DNA of 64,000 nucleotides, taken from Tolypeutes matacus. Taxonomy: Eukaryota > Chordata > Mammalia > Cingulata > Chlamyphoridae. Location of the stretch: positions 4,540,692 to 4,604,691 of the forward strand of contig JAKSZT010054565.1 of assembly GCA_026826555.1 (NCBI GenBank), written 5' to 3'. Each line of letters begins with the position of its first letter. Position 1 is the first letter of the stretch. The position numbers were made by a program, and so were the translations under genes. The notes below the pieces were generated by a model. That model had not been told where the DNA came from. It was given only the letters and a program-made list of their open reading frames with translations, and ran no database searches. This document shows positions 1-11,023 of the stretch, one piece after another.

Positions 1-220
1 GTGAGACCGTAAAAATCCTTGTACTAAATATTTCTGGTGTTATCCAAATAAATAAAGTCTGACAATAACCTATACCCATCTTCAATTAGTGATCATGTGT
101 GCTAGAGCATCCCTTGCCATTTACTTGCTTTTCTCTTTGCAGTTCTTTTCTGAATCCTCATTCTTGAATCATCAACCAGATGCATGGATATGTATTTTAT
201 ATTGCTTTGCTTATACATGC

Positions 221-355
221 ATTCATTCATTCAATCAATCAATCAACAAATGCTTATTGAACATGTATCATGTGTTATACATTGTTCTAGGCATGGGGAT
301 GCAGCAGTGAAAAAAAAGGTCCTGTTCACATGGAAGTGACAACCTAGTGGGGAAG
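221..355 (+). repeat. Ancient interspersed repeat fragment (ATTCATTCA... type)
   Basis: The segment begins with ATTCATTCATTCAATCAATC, runs through a 'caaatgcttattgaacatgtatcatgtg' type stretch, 'ctaggcatggggatgcagcagtga', and ends in 'cctagtgggga'. This order matches a very common ancient mammalian repeat motif (attcaacaaatatttattgagtgcc... ctaggcactggggatacagcagtga... tagtgggg). I do not assign a subfamily. The flanks 1-220 and 356-529 show nothing else; 1-220 is AT-rich with an AATAAA hexamer near position 50 that I do not interpret as a gene end. Confidence 0.55.
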
Positions 356-529
356 ATTGACATCCACCTATCTTGTTCCTTTTCTGCTTCCCAGTCCACA
401 CCATCCTTATGCAGCACTTCTCCTTTCAGTGCCTCTGATAGAATGTTTCATTCTAGCCTGTTCTTGGTCAAGTGCCTCTGTAGGCCCTCATGTTCAAGTA
501 GCGCAAAATGGCACATCAGGGGGTATTTA

Positions 530-910
530 GTGGTCATGGGAAATGTTTTTCATTACCTTACAGTAATGGACACAGGACATGGTAAATATCAAAAATTATT
601 AAACTGTACCATCTAAATTGTGCACTATACTGTAAACCATTGACAATGTTTAGTAGCTATGTTTCATTATCTGTATAACAGTTACAACAATGCTACTATC
701 CACATAAAAAAGGTTTTAATATGCGGTGAGGAAAGGGGAAGGAGATTGGGTATATGGGGGTTTCTAGTATTCTGTGAGTGACTTTGCTGTGACCTAAAAC
801 TTCTTTGAAAATCAAATGAAAATTCAGGAGACACTGCAGAGTGAGAGGGGGCAGGTGCCACAGTACAGACTGGATACCTGATAATGCAGTGATAAAAGGA
901 AAAATGTTAA
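530..910 (+). repeat. Possible L1-type 3' UTR remnant
   Basis: The stretch has the 'aaactgtaccatctaaattgtgcac' pattern, then 'gggtatatgggggtttctagtattctgtgagtgactttgctgtgacctaaaacttc', a motif order seen in 3' ends of old L1-like elements ('tatgggaactctctgtactttctgtgcaatttttctgtaaacctaaaactg'). Similarity is judged from memory. The following 911-1084 is AT-rich with no recognisable feature. Confidence 0.35.
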
Positions 911-1084
911 AAAAAATTTTTTAAACCATTTTTCTGTTTTTTTCCCATTTTTTGAATATCCCAATCCTTTAAATTTATTTTATTTCTACTGCTTTTTTTA
1001 AACTTTCCAAGTATTTTATCTCTTATATTTAAACTTATCTTTATTATTTCATTTTCCTATTAATTGTATTTGGCTATTATATGG

Positions 1085-2677
1085 GCTTCATCTTCAAGGA
1101 AGGTTTGGATCACAGAAGGGTTACAGAGGGGGCAGGAGAGGATCATTGGTGGGAAGTGTCTGGGATGGGGGTTTCATGGGAGGAAGTTCACCTGAATATA
1201 CATGACAGATATATAAAATTGTTCAAATGATCAAGGGGTGAGACATGGTCACAGTGAGTAGACAATCACTCAATAAATGAGGGAATACTGAATTCCCAGC
1301 CTGAAGAGCTCTGCCACATTCTCCAAGGGAGCAGAGTGCAGGGGCAGTGTCTGGCAAAGGAGGAGGGTCCACTGATGGGTTCTTGTTATTGATGACTAGC
1401 CTTACGAGTCTTTGCTCTTGTACTTGAAACTTAGCCTACTGTTATGGGGTGCCTAAGGGCTGCCACCTGAGAGCCTCCTTGTTGCTCAAATTTGGCCTCT
1501 CTCTAAGCCAAACACAGCATATGAATGCATTACCTTCCCCCCCAGTGTGGGACATGACTCCTGGGGATGAGCCTCCCTGGCAACAAGGAATTAATACCAA
1601 GTGCCAACTGACAATAAGACTAGAAAAAGACCGCGAATAAAAGGGGGGAAAGGTAAAAACAAATGAGTTCATGTGGCTAAGAGACTTCAAAGAGAGTCAG
1701 GAGGTCATCCCAGAGGTAATGCTTACGCACACCTCAGTAGGATCTCATAGAACACCAAAGTGGATATCATCCCACACAGAGAAGCTCCTGAGGGCTCTGG
1801 AGACAACAGGTCCTATATAGCGGGGATAGCTCCAGAGATTGATGCTTTATCAGTGGGCTATCCACTGGAAGCTGTGCTCTTGGGAGTGACAGAGTTGGAC
1901 TCAAATAAGTCCTCCCTGCACATGGTCTATCAGTCCCTTCTATTCAAACCTATATGTGATGCTGGAGTTTGTAGGTGTACTTCCAGAGACTGGAGCCTCT
2001 GGCCTGCCCATGTGTCAGCTGTGCCTGGAATCTCGGTGGAGCCGCAACTCCTACTCTACAGCTCAATGGACTCACCCAAGTCACCTGGTGAGGAGACGAT
2101 GATGGACAATGGCCATCCCAGGGTATGGAGAGAGCCTGCAGCCTCAGGCAAGATAATCCCATCCACTGTATCCATGGGATATAAGCTCCCTCTCACTTGG
2201 AGGTGGAGTGGACATCACCATCCCAAACTCCTCAGGATTGGGGGAAGAGCTATGGACTAGAGTGGACTTAATGGTATTCTGTTGTAGACATAATATGATT
2301 CAAGCAATGGAAGAAGTTACAACACTGAGGTGGAGTCAGTGCCCACTGGATGCTTTTGGGGCAGGGAAGGGAAAAGCAGTTGTCATACAGGTGCTTTTTC
2401 AGGACTTGAGAATTATCCTGAGTGACATTACAATGACAGATATAGGCCATTTTACATCAGCATATAACATGCAGAACTGTGTGGGAGAGAGTGTGGTCTA
2501 CAATGTGAACTATGGTCCGTGCTTAATGGCAAAGCCCCAGGATGTGTATATCCATTGCAGGTGATGTGCCACACTAATGAAAGATGTTTATGTGGGATGT
2601 TATGGGAGGTATGGGAGGTGGGGAACATGGGAATACCTGTAATTTTTGTGTAACATTTATGTAATCTAAGCATCTTG

Positions 2678-2693
<16 letters not shown>
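1085..2693 (+). mobile_element. Poly-A-tailed ~1.6 kb retroelement, probably Xenarthra-specific
   Basis: A continuous unit of about 1.6 kb ends in a pure A run (about 2678-2693) that grades into (TA)n, as retroposed elements often do. Parts such as 'ggacatgactcctggggatgagcctccctggcaacaagg' and 'ggctaagagacttcaaagagagtcaggaggtcat' I recall as recurrent in armadillo and sloth sequence, possibly the long 3' UTR of a lineage-specific L1; this is memory, not a search. Two overlapping open frames (1760-2260 and 2208-2564, different frames) lie inside, but neither resembles a known protein. The left boundary is uncertain. Alternative: a non-LTR retroposon unrelated to L1. Confidence 0.5.
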
Positions 2694-2739
<46 letters not shown>

Positions 2740-2749
2740 NNNNNNNNNN

Positions 2750-2796
<47 letters not shown>
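2694..2796. repeat. (TA)n microsatellite containing a 10-N assembly gap
   Basis: Alternating TA runs without interruption on both sides of ten Ns at 2740-2749. It directly follows the A tail of the upstream retroelement, so it probably grew from that tail. The N run marks unresolved sequence: true array length is unknown. Confidence 0.95.
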
Positions 2797-2799
<3 letters not shown>

Positions 2800-3192
2800 A
2801 GAATCTAGGGAAAACAACTTCAGGTACTGGAATAAAGGTGCAATACATTCATTCAGCAAATATTTATTGAGAGTTATTATGTAACAGATGCTGGGCCCCT
2901 GGGAAAGCCAGAATAAGCAAGACAATGAGATACCTGAACACCTTGGCATCTAGTAGGGAAGAGCACTTAACAAGCAATCATATTTAAGAATGATGAGTGC
3001 CGTGATAGAGAAAAAAGAAATATTCCACAGGGGCATCTAACCTGATCTAAGTGAAGAAGGTTGGCTGAGGCTCCTTGGAAGAAAAATCTTTAAATTGAGA
3101 TCTGAAGAATGAGGAGGGGTAAGCTTAGTGAAGTGTGAATAGAGACATCCCACATGCAGAATATTGTTTGAGGCCCTGCAAGAAATTCCATG

Positions 3193-3570
3193 TAACCATC
3201 AGAGTTCTTGGCTACAAACAATGGACACCAGCTCTGGATAACTTCAGAGGAAATGGAATTCATCGGAAGAATTTTAGATAGTTTATCAAAGAACAGGAAG
3301 GCTGGGGAACCAGGCTGCAGTCAATGGAAGCTGGGCTGCCAGGAAGCTTCCTGGTTACACCACAGGAAGGGCTCATGAGGACAATGGCTCTGGTGCCACA
3401 ATCACCATGCACCCAAACAGCCAAATAGGTGTCTTGTGGTCTAGGGTGACAATGACCAGGGAAAGGAAATAGCCACACCCCCTTTGGGTATAGATTCACA
3501 TTGAGGAATTTCTCCAAACCAAAGTAATGTATTCAGATGCTGTACAACCAATGTGTGACAAAAACAAACT
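3193..3570 (+). repeat. Nested insertion within the older repeat
   Basis: The older repeat breaks after 'gaggccctgcaag' and resumes at 'tggctggagtgtag'. Between lies 'agagttcttggctacaaacaatggac ... ggaatt ... gggctgccaggaagcttcctggttacaccacaggaagggctcatga ... ctctggtgcc', a pattern I know from another old mammalian interspersed repeat. No target duplication is visible. Family name not assigned. Confidence 0.4.
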
Positions 3571-4578
3571 AAATTCTGCATGGCTGGAGTGTAGATTAGA
3601 AAAAGAGAAGTGAAGCACTCCCATTGGTAAAGTTGGCAGGTGCCAGGATAGCAAGGCTTTGAAGGCCAGGTTAAGGAATTCATACTTTATCCTCAGCTTT
3701 CAATGTGGTGGGGGTTGGAAGTGGAGCTAGGTTGACAGGTATACCCTACAGGAAATGTATAGAATGGGTTGGTGGAATATCAGCTGGCTTCCAGGGAATA
3801 TTTGATAGATGATTGCACTAATCCAAGAGAGGGACATTGGTGGTCTGAATTAGAGAATTGACTGTGGAGCTGGAGACATCTGGGCATCTGAAAGGTATTT
3901 AGGAAATAGGGTCAATGTGTGGCAGAGGAAATGCTTGAGAGTGACCTCTAGGCCATTGGTTTGAGTGTACTCCATGGATACAGGTACTCCTAGAGAGGAA
4001 CTTATAGGGGAAAAGGCAGGGCTGAGCTGAAGATGCCTGGGAGACCACTGGGTCCATTCCCAGTGAGGCCCAGGAGAGAGGACTGGGCTGGAGAGGGCGA
4101 GTGGGGCCAGCAGCCAGGGCAATGGGTGGGGTAGGGTCCTAAAGGACATCCATATTTACCTAATAGTCAGAGGAAGAAGAGCTAGGGTTGATTTGTCCCA
4201 GTAACGGGGTGGGAAAGCCAACAGGGAGGTTTGGAAGGGGCAGAAAGGTCACCAGGGCCAAGGACAAAGAAAGGTGAGATGAACTGAGTGAAAACTGTCC
4301 TTTAGACTCAGTGGCAAGGGGGACATGGTGATAGCAACTCCAGTGAAGTGGAGTGGGGGTCGGGGGGGAGGCTTGACCACACTGGATTTAGGTGGGAGAA
4401 TGAGCCAATGACAAGGAAACAACAGATGCACACAACTCTTCCAAGAAATTTGACAGGAAGAGTGAATTTATAGAGAGGACAGTACTTAGAGGTGGGCATG
4501 AGGTAGGAAAAGAATTTCCCTTCTTCAATATGGGATGCTTGAACACATTTAAATGCTGGCAGGTGGGAAACAGGAATA

Positions 4579-4786
4579 AAATAATCTACCTTTATTTTAT
4601 GTTTATGATGTGCTGACCACTATTATAAGTGTTTTATATGTACTAATTCTTTTAACCTTCAAAACAAGCCCATCAGGTGGGGGCTCTTATTATCTCCATT
4701 TTGCAGAGGGGACATTAGGGACAGGGAGGCTGGGTGCTATCCCAAGTTTACAATGCCAGACAGTCTGCCTCTGAGAAAGCATATTT
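4579..4786 (-). repeat. MIR-type SINE
   Basis: The plus strand reads as an inverted MIR: 'tatgatgtgctgaccactattataagtgttttatatgtactaattcttttaaccttcaaaacaagccc', then 'attatctccattttgcagaggggac', then a degraded 'gaggctgggtgctatcccaag'. The block ends where the DAS-SINE target site starts. Confidence 0.7.
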
Positions 4787-5018
4787 AAAAACTGTGCTGG
4801 AGGGAAGCGGCTGTGGCTCAATCAGTAGGGCTCCCGTTTACCATATGGGAGGTCCCAGGTTCGGTTCCCGGGGCCTCCTGGTGAAGGCAAGCCCGCCCGC
4901 ACGGCGTGGTTAGTTGACCCAGTGAGCACAAGCAGCAAGGGGGGGATAAATGAATAAATAAATAAAATCTTAAAAAAAAAAACAAACAAAACAAACAAAC
5001 AAAAAAAACTGTGCTGGA
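4787..5018 (+). mobile_element. DAS-SINE (armadillo tRNA-derived SINE) with target-site duplication
   Basis: The head reads 'gggaagcggctgtggctcaatcagtagggctcccg', with an A-box-like TGGCTCAATCAG near 4814-4825 and a B box GGTTCGGTTCC at 4858-4868, a tRNA-derived Pol III promoter. A tRNA-unrelated body follows, then a (TAAA/TAAATAAA) stretch and an A-rich tail ending near 5003. The host sequence AAAAACTGTGCTGGA is present on both sides (4787-4801 and about 5004-5018), a near-perfect 15-bp target-site duplication showing L1-style insertion. From memory this matches DAS-SINEs, known from Dasypus, whose head derives from a tRNA (reported as tRNA-Ala). It is the best taxonomic marker here. It is not a functional tRNA gene. 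Confidence 0.9.
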
Positions 5019-5330
5019 AACACATTCACATGGACATCAACAGCCTAAGGTAGAGCAGAGAATGGGCACAAATAGGGTCCCAGAGAAGGTAAAGGGATTG
5101 GATCTAGCACCCAGCTGGAGAACTAGCTTGAGCAGACAGAGAAGCCCCTCTATTCCTCAGACCCAGGCGGGTTTTGGTGTGAGAAGGATGGCAGGTGTGG
5201 TGTTGGAGGTTTGTCTTTCTTAAAGTAAGAGGCAAGGTCATCTGCTGGATGGAAGGCCAAAGTGAGGAAGGAGGATTGAGGAGAATGCTTTCCAGGGGTT
5301 CTCCAGGGGTGGTTGTCATCTAGGAAAACA

Positions 5331-6939
5331 TAGGAAGCCTATGGACAATTTGGGGGTCAGGTCAGGTGGCCTGAGTATACCCTGAAGGTGACATTTCAGA
5401 CTTTACCTCCCACTGCCCATTACTTGGGTCCGGATGGAACATCTCATCCTTGATCCTTTAGCAGAACTTGCTGGGACACCAGGAGAGGCCATCCAGGGAG
5501 GCAGCTTTCACAGACCCATGGCTGGAGGATTGTGGGAAGCAGAAAGGTAGATTTTGCTGGTGGGGGTAGGGTGGGGTGGGAGGTGCTAGGACATCCAGTG
5601 GATGACAGAGATGGACTTCACTTTGGTCCCATCCCCCCTCACCCCCCAGGTTTTTATTTTTCCATTTTCTGAGATTCTTGGTCTGTGGATAAGCCTAACT
5701 TATTTGTCAGTGCCCTCTTCACTCTGGTGGCTCTGGGCACTTTCTGGTATTTTCTATCCCTAGGACCTGCCCCATCAGTTCACATTCCCAGAAGGTCTGG
5801 GGGCAAAGCAAGGACAATTAACAGGGTCTCTCAGGGACCCCATTCTGGGTGGTCTGCCCTGCTGGAAGCCGATACCTAGTATGCGCTGCCCTAATTTATT
5901 CCACACATCCTCAGCTCAATTTGCTATTTTTGAAAACTAAGGAAGGAGACCATGGGCGTTAGGAATCTGTGCAGAGCTGGGCAGACCCAGCTGTATTTTG
6001 GATTTCTTGCCTGCTTAAAAAATATTTTTCATTGTTTTGAGTTTGATGAGAATGTGTTTTCCCATTAATTTTTAAAACCAAAATTGAATCCATATGTTTT
6101 CTGATTCATGTCTGCTTAACTCATCTTGCTTCTTTAACAGAGCATTTGATGTCCAACAAACCTCTTTATAAAAGGCTCCCTTTCCCCCAAATTAGAAGGA
6201 AATGGTGAGGAGTAGAGGCAATACTTGTGCTCATTAAATCTTGGGGTTCTTCTGGAAACGTAACCATGAATTTAAATGGCAGTCATTGGTTTACTCAGAA
6301 AACAACTCTCTTTCTAAGATAAAGGGTCTTTGGGTACTTTTTTGGTTTCAGAGAGCTGTTGTATATCCTCTCACCCTGATCACCCCTCAAGTCAGAGATC
6401 ACACTGGTGGGGCTTGAAGGTTGCTGGTGTGTTTTCTGAATGAGTCGGGGCAAGACTAAGTTCAGCTCTGTTCAGCAGCCATAGCAGAGAGGATTCTCCT
6501 CAGTGTCTGAGAGTGGCAGTGGGAGAGGCTTTGATAGTCTGGCTACACTTACTTTCCAGACCCTGGTGACATCTGGGTGGGTCTCTTGTTCCAAGTCCTA
6601 ATGAGGGAGCTGGGAACCCTACTCCAGACAAGAGGATTGGAGTTCCCGCCCCACCCCTCCTGAGGACTCTAGTCCCAGAGTCACCTCACGGTGACTTAGC
6701 CAGACATCTCAGGAAGACAAAGCACCACCTCCGCGTTCTGGCCAGCTGGGAACCTGTCAGGTGATTCTGCAGATGGTGTGAGCCTCAAAGAGTCCTTCCC
6801 TAGTTCCACTTTCATCATTGCAGGTGAAGAAATCAACTTCAAAGTTTATAAGCCACATAGAGGAATTTAGAAGTTGTTCCAAGTGTCCTTGAGCAGTCCT
6901 TTTTTTTTTTGCCTCCTGATTTGGTTTTAATTTTAATCT
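5331..6939. other. Single-copy intergenic stretch, no feature seen
   Basis: No repeat family that I recognise, no open frame with protein-like content and no CpG cluster. A short AT-rich part is at about 6005-6140. T10 at 6901-6910. Confidence 0.5.
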
Positions 6940-7049
6940 TCTGAGAGCCTCAATTTCTTCACTTGTAGAATTTGGGTAATAGTATTTGTCTCTTGCTGTT
7001 GGGAGGATTCATTATGTTAAATGCCCTTAGTAAGCGACAAAGTGCTATG
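6940..7049 (+). repeat. MIR fragment
   Basis: 'gagagcctcaatttcttcacttgtagaatttgggtaatagtatttgtc ... ggaggattcattatgttaaatgcccttagtaagcgacaaag' follows the MIR central and 3' consensus (cctcagtttcctcatctgtaaaatggg...gaggattaaatg...). Confidence 0.7.
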
Positions 7050-9556
7050 GGCAGTTTTAACCATCTTATGCCTCCTAACCCGCTCTGCTCTCTGGGGGAC
7101 TCACAACTGGAGAAGTGGAATAATTCTCCCCACCCCTCACCCCCGCCCACCCCCACACAAATTTATGCTGAAAGGAGAGGCAGGAGGAGAAGAGGGGCTC
7201 CCCCTGGATCCCTAAGCAACAGCAAGTTTTCCAAGTTGTATGAGTTAGTGCCAGGATTTTCCCCAGCGCCCTCTCTTCCCCTCCCTGTGGGCACCAGGCT
7301 GAATTTCTCGACTGTCCAAGTGGAGACATATAGTTCTCAAGTCTGTCTGCAACCTCCCCATTGGTGTGACAAGGAAGTGCCTTGTCTAGATTCTCTTTAC
7401 AGCCTCTGGGACTGAAGCATTGGGTTCAAAAGGACAAAGGACCTTAGGGTTTTGCATCACTATGCAGGGTCCCGTCAGCAGCCACAGACCTAGAATGAGA
7501 ATTCAAGGTGTGGAAAAGTCCTTCCAGAGAAGCAACTAGCCCCACAAATGGTTGGTCTCTCCCTCCTTCTCCGTCTTTGCCAGGAAGAAGTGTAGGACCA
7601 ATTTATGCACAAATTGGTCACATTTTCACACATAGCTCCAATTATCTAAAAGAGGTTTAACGTTATATTTATATTGATAAGCTTAAAATTGTTGAACTGC
7701 GACTCTCAGCTGATCTGTTACAATTCACATCCAAAGAGACCAGAAGGAATAATTGGAAGCCCTCCAGCATCTCAAGAAATAGAGGCAGCCTTGAAAAAGA
7801 TGAAAACTGCTGCACAAGGTCTCGGTTTTGCTGAAATTACTACATAAATTCCAAATGAAAGATGGCCAAGAATATTCCAACAATTACAAATACTCTCCTA
7901 AAGACATAGGGAAGCTACCAGGTTAGAGAGAGTGAAGACATGAGTCATCATCAATGTCTCCAAAGGAAAAAAAAATTAATATATTGCAACGATAGACTTA
8001 GCACCCAAGGAGACACTTGATAGAAAATATCTTGAATTTGCTGCAGTTTCTAAGTAACACGATAGAGTTCTAGGTGGAGAATTTAACAACAAACAGAAAA
8101 TTTTGCACTTCTGATACACCTGTCATTTCAAGAATCTTAACCACTGACAACAGGGTTAATTGCACTCGGTTATTTTGTTCCCTTACAAATTACCCTTGGT
8201 GATCTGTGTTGGCTCCTGTCCTCCCACTGCTCCCACATGTCTGAGCTGAGTGCTGGAAGACATAGTTTAAAAAACATTCGTATGTACCTGGGTAGCTGGC
8301 TGCAGCTCCATTGTGAAAAACAGCTAAAAAGGGTTAGAGAGGTTTTGGTCATATTAATAGCTGATGCAGACTAATATGACTCATTACAGAGCCAATTGGT
8401 TAATTGCATATAATTTGCTAAGGTGCCTCTCTCCCAGGCTGCATTGTGGGCTCCCATGGGGGATGGCTTAGGGGCAGGACGTGTGTGGGCATGGCTGGGG
8501 CATGCCTGTAGCAGCAGTTCATTAAAGGTTGGATATCTAGAGTGGACACCACTCCCTTCATTAGCACGTGGACCTTAAAAACTTGGCGGAGTTGTCACTC
8601 TGCAGGAGACCAATGCCTCTGATGGAAAAAAAGCAGCAAGACTTTTTTTTTTTTGTGGACCAAGGAAGCCAGGTCCACAGTCTCTTATAAAAGGAAAGGC
8701 AGCCAACATGGTTCACCCAGTCCTTTCAGAAACATACACACACACAGGTTTTGCCTGTGTTTTAATTTTCAACTTTAATTTCCCAGATGATTATAATGGT
8801 GAAAACCTTCATCTGAGGTGGTATGGAGGTAAATCCTCCTCTGGACTCGACTTGTGACAATGTGTGGGAAGAACATTCTGAACAGTGGGATCTGTAGGTT
8901 CTGTGAATCTCCCAACCCCAATGAGGCTGGAGCACAGCAAACAGGTGATGAGGGTGGAGGTGTAATGGATAAACCACCTGGATTGGCCCCGGGTGCCCAA
9001 GGCCAGCTGGAGCTCAGTGCCCAGCAGTCCCACCTGGTAAAGCAGGTAGATCCGGGAGCACCTGTTGCCTCCTGGCTCACTTGGAGCTGGGATACAAGTC
9101 AAACCATCCAATCTGTGGTGCCTGGCTCAAAACCCGTTCACACAGCAGCCCTTCATTCTGTTCCTCCTCCTCCTTTCTTCTCAAGTGTACGTTTTGTGAA
9201 CAGTTATCCGTCACCTGGGCGCTGTCAATGAGATGTGTCACTCCTCTGTGTGTGCGTTCTGATAAAATGGCCTTAATGCATATGCAAATCTGTCTTCTCA
9301 AGAAGGAAGTGTGTGGAAACACTTGCATTTGGCTGAAAGTCTTATACTGTGAAACTACCCAAGAAGCATATGTGTTAATTTTACCTTAAATCACAGGCAG
9401 AAGCCACCCACCCTGTCCCTGTCACATGGAACAGATAGTTCAGGTTTGAGGCATCATATTTTCTATGAGATCAGCTTCACGTTCGATGGAAGAAAGTGAG
9501 CTGATGTCTCTTCCCTGCCCACCCTGGGTCCAGGGAAGCCAGAAGGGAGGGCTCAA
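7050..9556. other. Single-copy stretch, partly AT-rich and possibly conserved
   Basis: No gene or repeat recognised. The part at about 7600-8420 is AT-rich, free of repeats I know and of low-complexity decay, which is the texture of conserved non-coding DNA; conservation cannot be tested from one sequence. T12 at 8643-8654. Short open frames on both strands at 8760-9390 show no family resemblance. Confidence 0.35.
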
Positions 9557-9716
9557 CCTTCTCTTTCCCTCCTTCCCTCCCTCCCTTCCTTCTTTCCTTC
9601 CCCTTTCCTTTTTCTTTCATTCTTTCTGTCACTTTCTTTTCCTTTCTTTCCCCCTTCCTTTCTCTCTCCCTCCCTCACTCCCTCTCTTACCTCCTCCTCC
9701 TCCTCCTCCTCCTTAT
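9557..9716 (+). repeat. Polypyrimidine (CCTT/TCC)n tract
   Basis: Positions 9557-9618 are uninterrupted pyrimidines, and the tract continues with a few purines to a (CCT)n end near 9714. A low-complexity tract of this kind makes the open frame at 9465-9725 meaningless. Confidence 0.9.
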
Positions 9717-10649
9717 TCTAGGTAACTTTTCTTAAGAGTCATATTTTAGAGAACTAGACTCTTCCTCCCCACTTTGTATTTTTCCTAAAGACAAGAGGAA
9801 CCTGCAAGTAAAACTAGAACAACCCTCAAGGCAATGATGCTACAGCCAACATAACAGATCATCTGAACAAATACAAGGATGATGTAGCAGTTGTTGGAGA
9901 ATCAGTTTTGCTCTGGGCTTCTCTGCCTTTTCAAGGTCCCACTAGGAGCACATCTTGGCAGGCATGGCTACTCAGGAGCTCAGGATGGCCTCCTGAAATG
10001 GGCAAGCTTCCCTGGAGGGGGTGTGGGGTCTCTTGTCTCCATCCCCCCAACCACAGACTTTACAATGGGGACATTTGTCTTAGGTAATATGTATCTGGGG
10101 ATCTAGTTGACCTAGGCAGAGTGCACAGAGGAGCTCAGAAGTGGCTAGAAAACATGAGGATGGTCCCTGCTGGAGGAAACTGCCACTGTGCTGAAATCCA
10201 CAGGACCAGGGCTATGGATAACGGTGGGTGGGCAATCATTCAGTCCATTGCCAGGCATTGCTAATGTGCCAGTCCAGTGCTGGTTGTGGGAGGGGGTGGG
10301 ACAAGATAAAGGGTCTACTTCCCTTCTTCTGGAATCTGACAAGCTGGTCAGACAAGACTGGACTAGTTAAAAGTCATGATCAAATAGTGAATAATGTCAA
10401 GCAAAAACATGTGGGGGCAGAAGAGGCACACTTAGGGAAAGAAAAGAACAGGGTGGGATGGAACCCTGAAGAAGCTTCCTGGGAAAGGGGTGCTGGAACC
10501 TAAAACTTCAAGGGTCTGTCCACATGCAGAAAAAATAGAGGGGCCTCCTCTGCCTCTAAAAGTTTAGTCCCCTTGGCAGGGGAGACTCAGAAGACAAATC
10601 TTCAAAAGTTGGACAGGAACCACCCTCTCTTAAGACCCATCTCAGGAGG
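9717..10649. other. Single-copy stretch, no feature seen
   Basis: No recognised repeat, gene or RNA. Overlapping short frames on both strands at 10145-10503 look like chance. Confidence 0.45.
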
Positions 10650-10805
10650 GTCTGAGCATTTTTTATGTTTTAACTAATTAATCCTCCTTGCAATCCTATG
10701 AGATTGATACCCCAATATGTAACTTTCAAAGAAGTTACATAACATGTGGCTTTTAAATTATGGGCAAGGGTTTGAACCCAAGGAGTCTAGCTTCAGAGTC
10801 CTTGT
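10650..10805 (-). repeat. MIR fragment
   Basis: Inverted MIR order on the plus strand: 'actaattaatcctccttgcaatcctatgagattgatacc', a degraded 'aagttacataacatgtggc', then 'gggtttgaacccaaggagtctagcttcagagtccttg'. Confidence 0.65.
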
Positions 10806-10829
10806 CCTGAACTACTCAGTGGTCTGCAA

Positions 10830-11010
10830 AGAGGGAAGAAGAAGGGGAATGTGGCATTTTCTAGAAATGGTTCTATCTGACTGGAGTGTGAAGAGAAAGG
10901 GGAAGTGAGTAGAAGTGAGGCTAGAGACATAGTCAGGGGGCTAGAGAATGGAGCCATGCCAAGGAGCTTGAACTTGACCCTGGGGGCAATGAGGAATTCA
11001 GTCAAGGTTT
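10830..11010 (+). repeat. Second copy of the ancient repeat seen at 2845-5330
   Basis: 'atctgactggagtgtgaagagaaaggggaagtgagtagaagtgaggctagagac' followed by 'ccaaggagcttgaacttgaccctgggggcaatgagg' corresponds to the segment of that family around 3590-3690 ('ggctggagtgtagattagaaaaag', 'ggttaaggaattcatactttatcct'). Confidence 0.45.
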
Positions 11011-11023
11011 CACCTAAGACTCT

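Larger units (their letters stand above)
2845..5330 (+). repeat. Long ancient interspersed repeat, fragmented by later insertions
   Basis: Pieces in the same orientation and order belong to one old family: 2845-3190 (attcattcagcaaatatttattgag, then 'gaggctccttggaagaaaaatc', 'gatctgaagaatgaggagg', 'gaggccctgcaag'), 3585-4575 ('ggctttgaaggccaggttaaggaattcatactttatcct', 'gcactaatccaagagaggg', 'ctggagacatctgggcatctgaaaggtatt') and about 5160-5330 ('ggtgttggaggtttgtctttcttaaagtaagaggcaaggtcatctgctgg'). I recognise the family as widespread in mammals but cannot name its class. It is interrupted by 3193-3570, by a MIR-like piece and by a DAS-SINE. Confidence 0.55.

Noticed and set aside
45..60. AATAAA as the 3' end of a gene entering from the left
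   Set aside because: A lone hexamer in AT-rich DNA without any upstream coding or downstream GU-rich support is uninformative.
1760..2564. Two overlapping plus-strand frames (166 and 118 aa) as a gene
   Set aside because: Both lie in a poly-A-tailed repeat, in different frames, with no recognisable domain. Kept only as a question under the findings.
2452..2949. 165-aa minus-strand frame rich in YIYI
   Set aside because: It is a translation of the (TA)n microsatellite and its N gap.
4802..4876. tRNA gene
   Set aside because: The A and B boxes belong to a SINE head: an A-tailed body and target duplications follow, and no cloverleaf with a proper acceptor stem is apparent.
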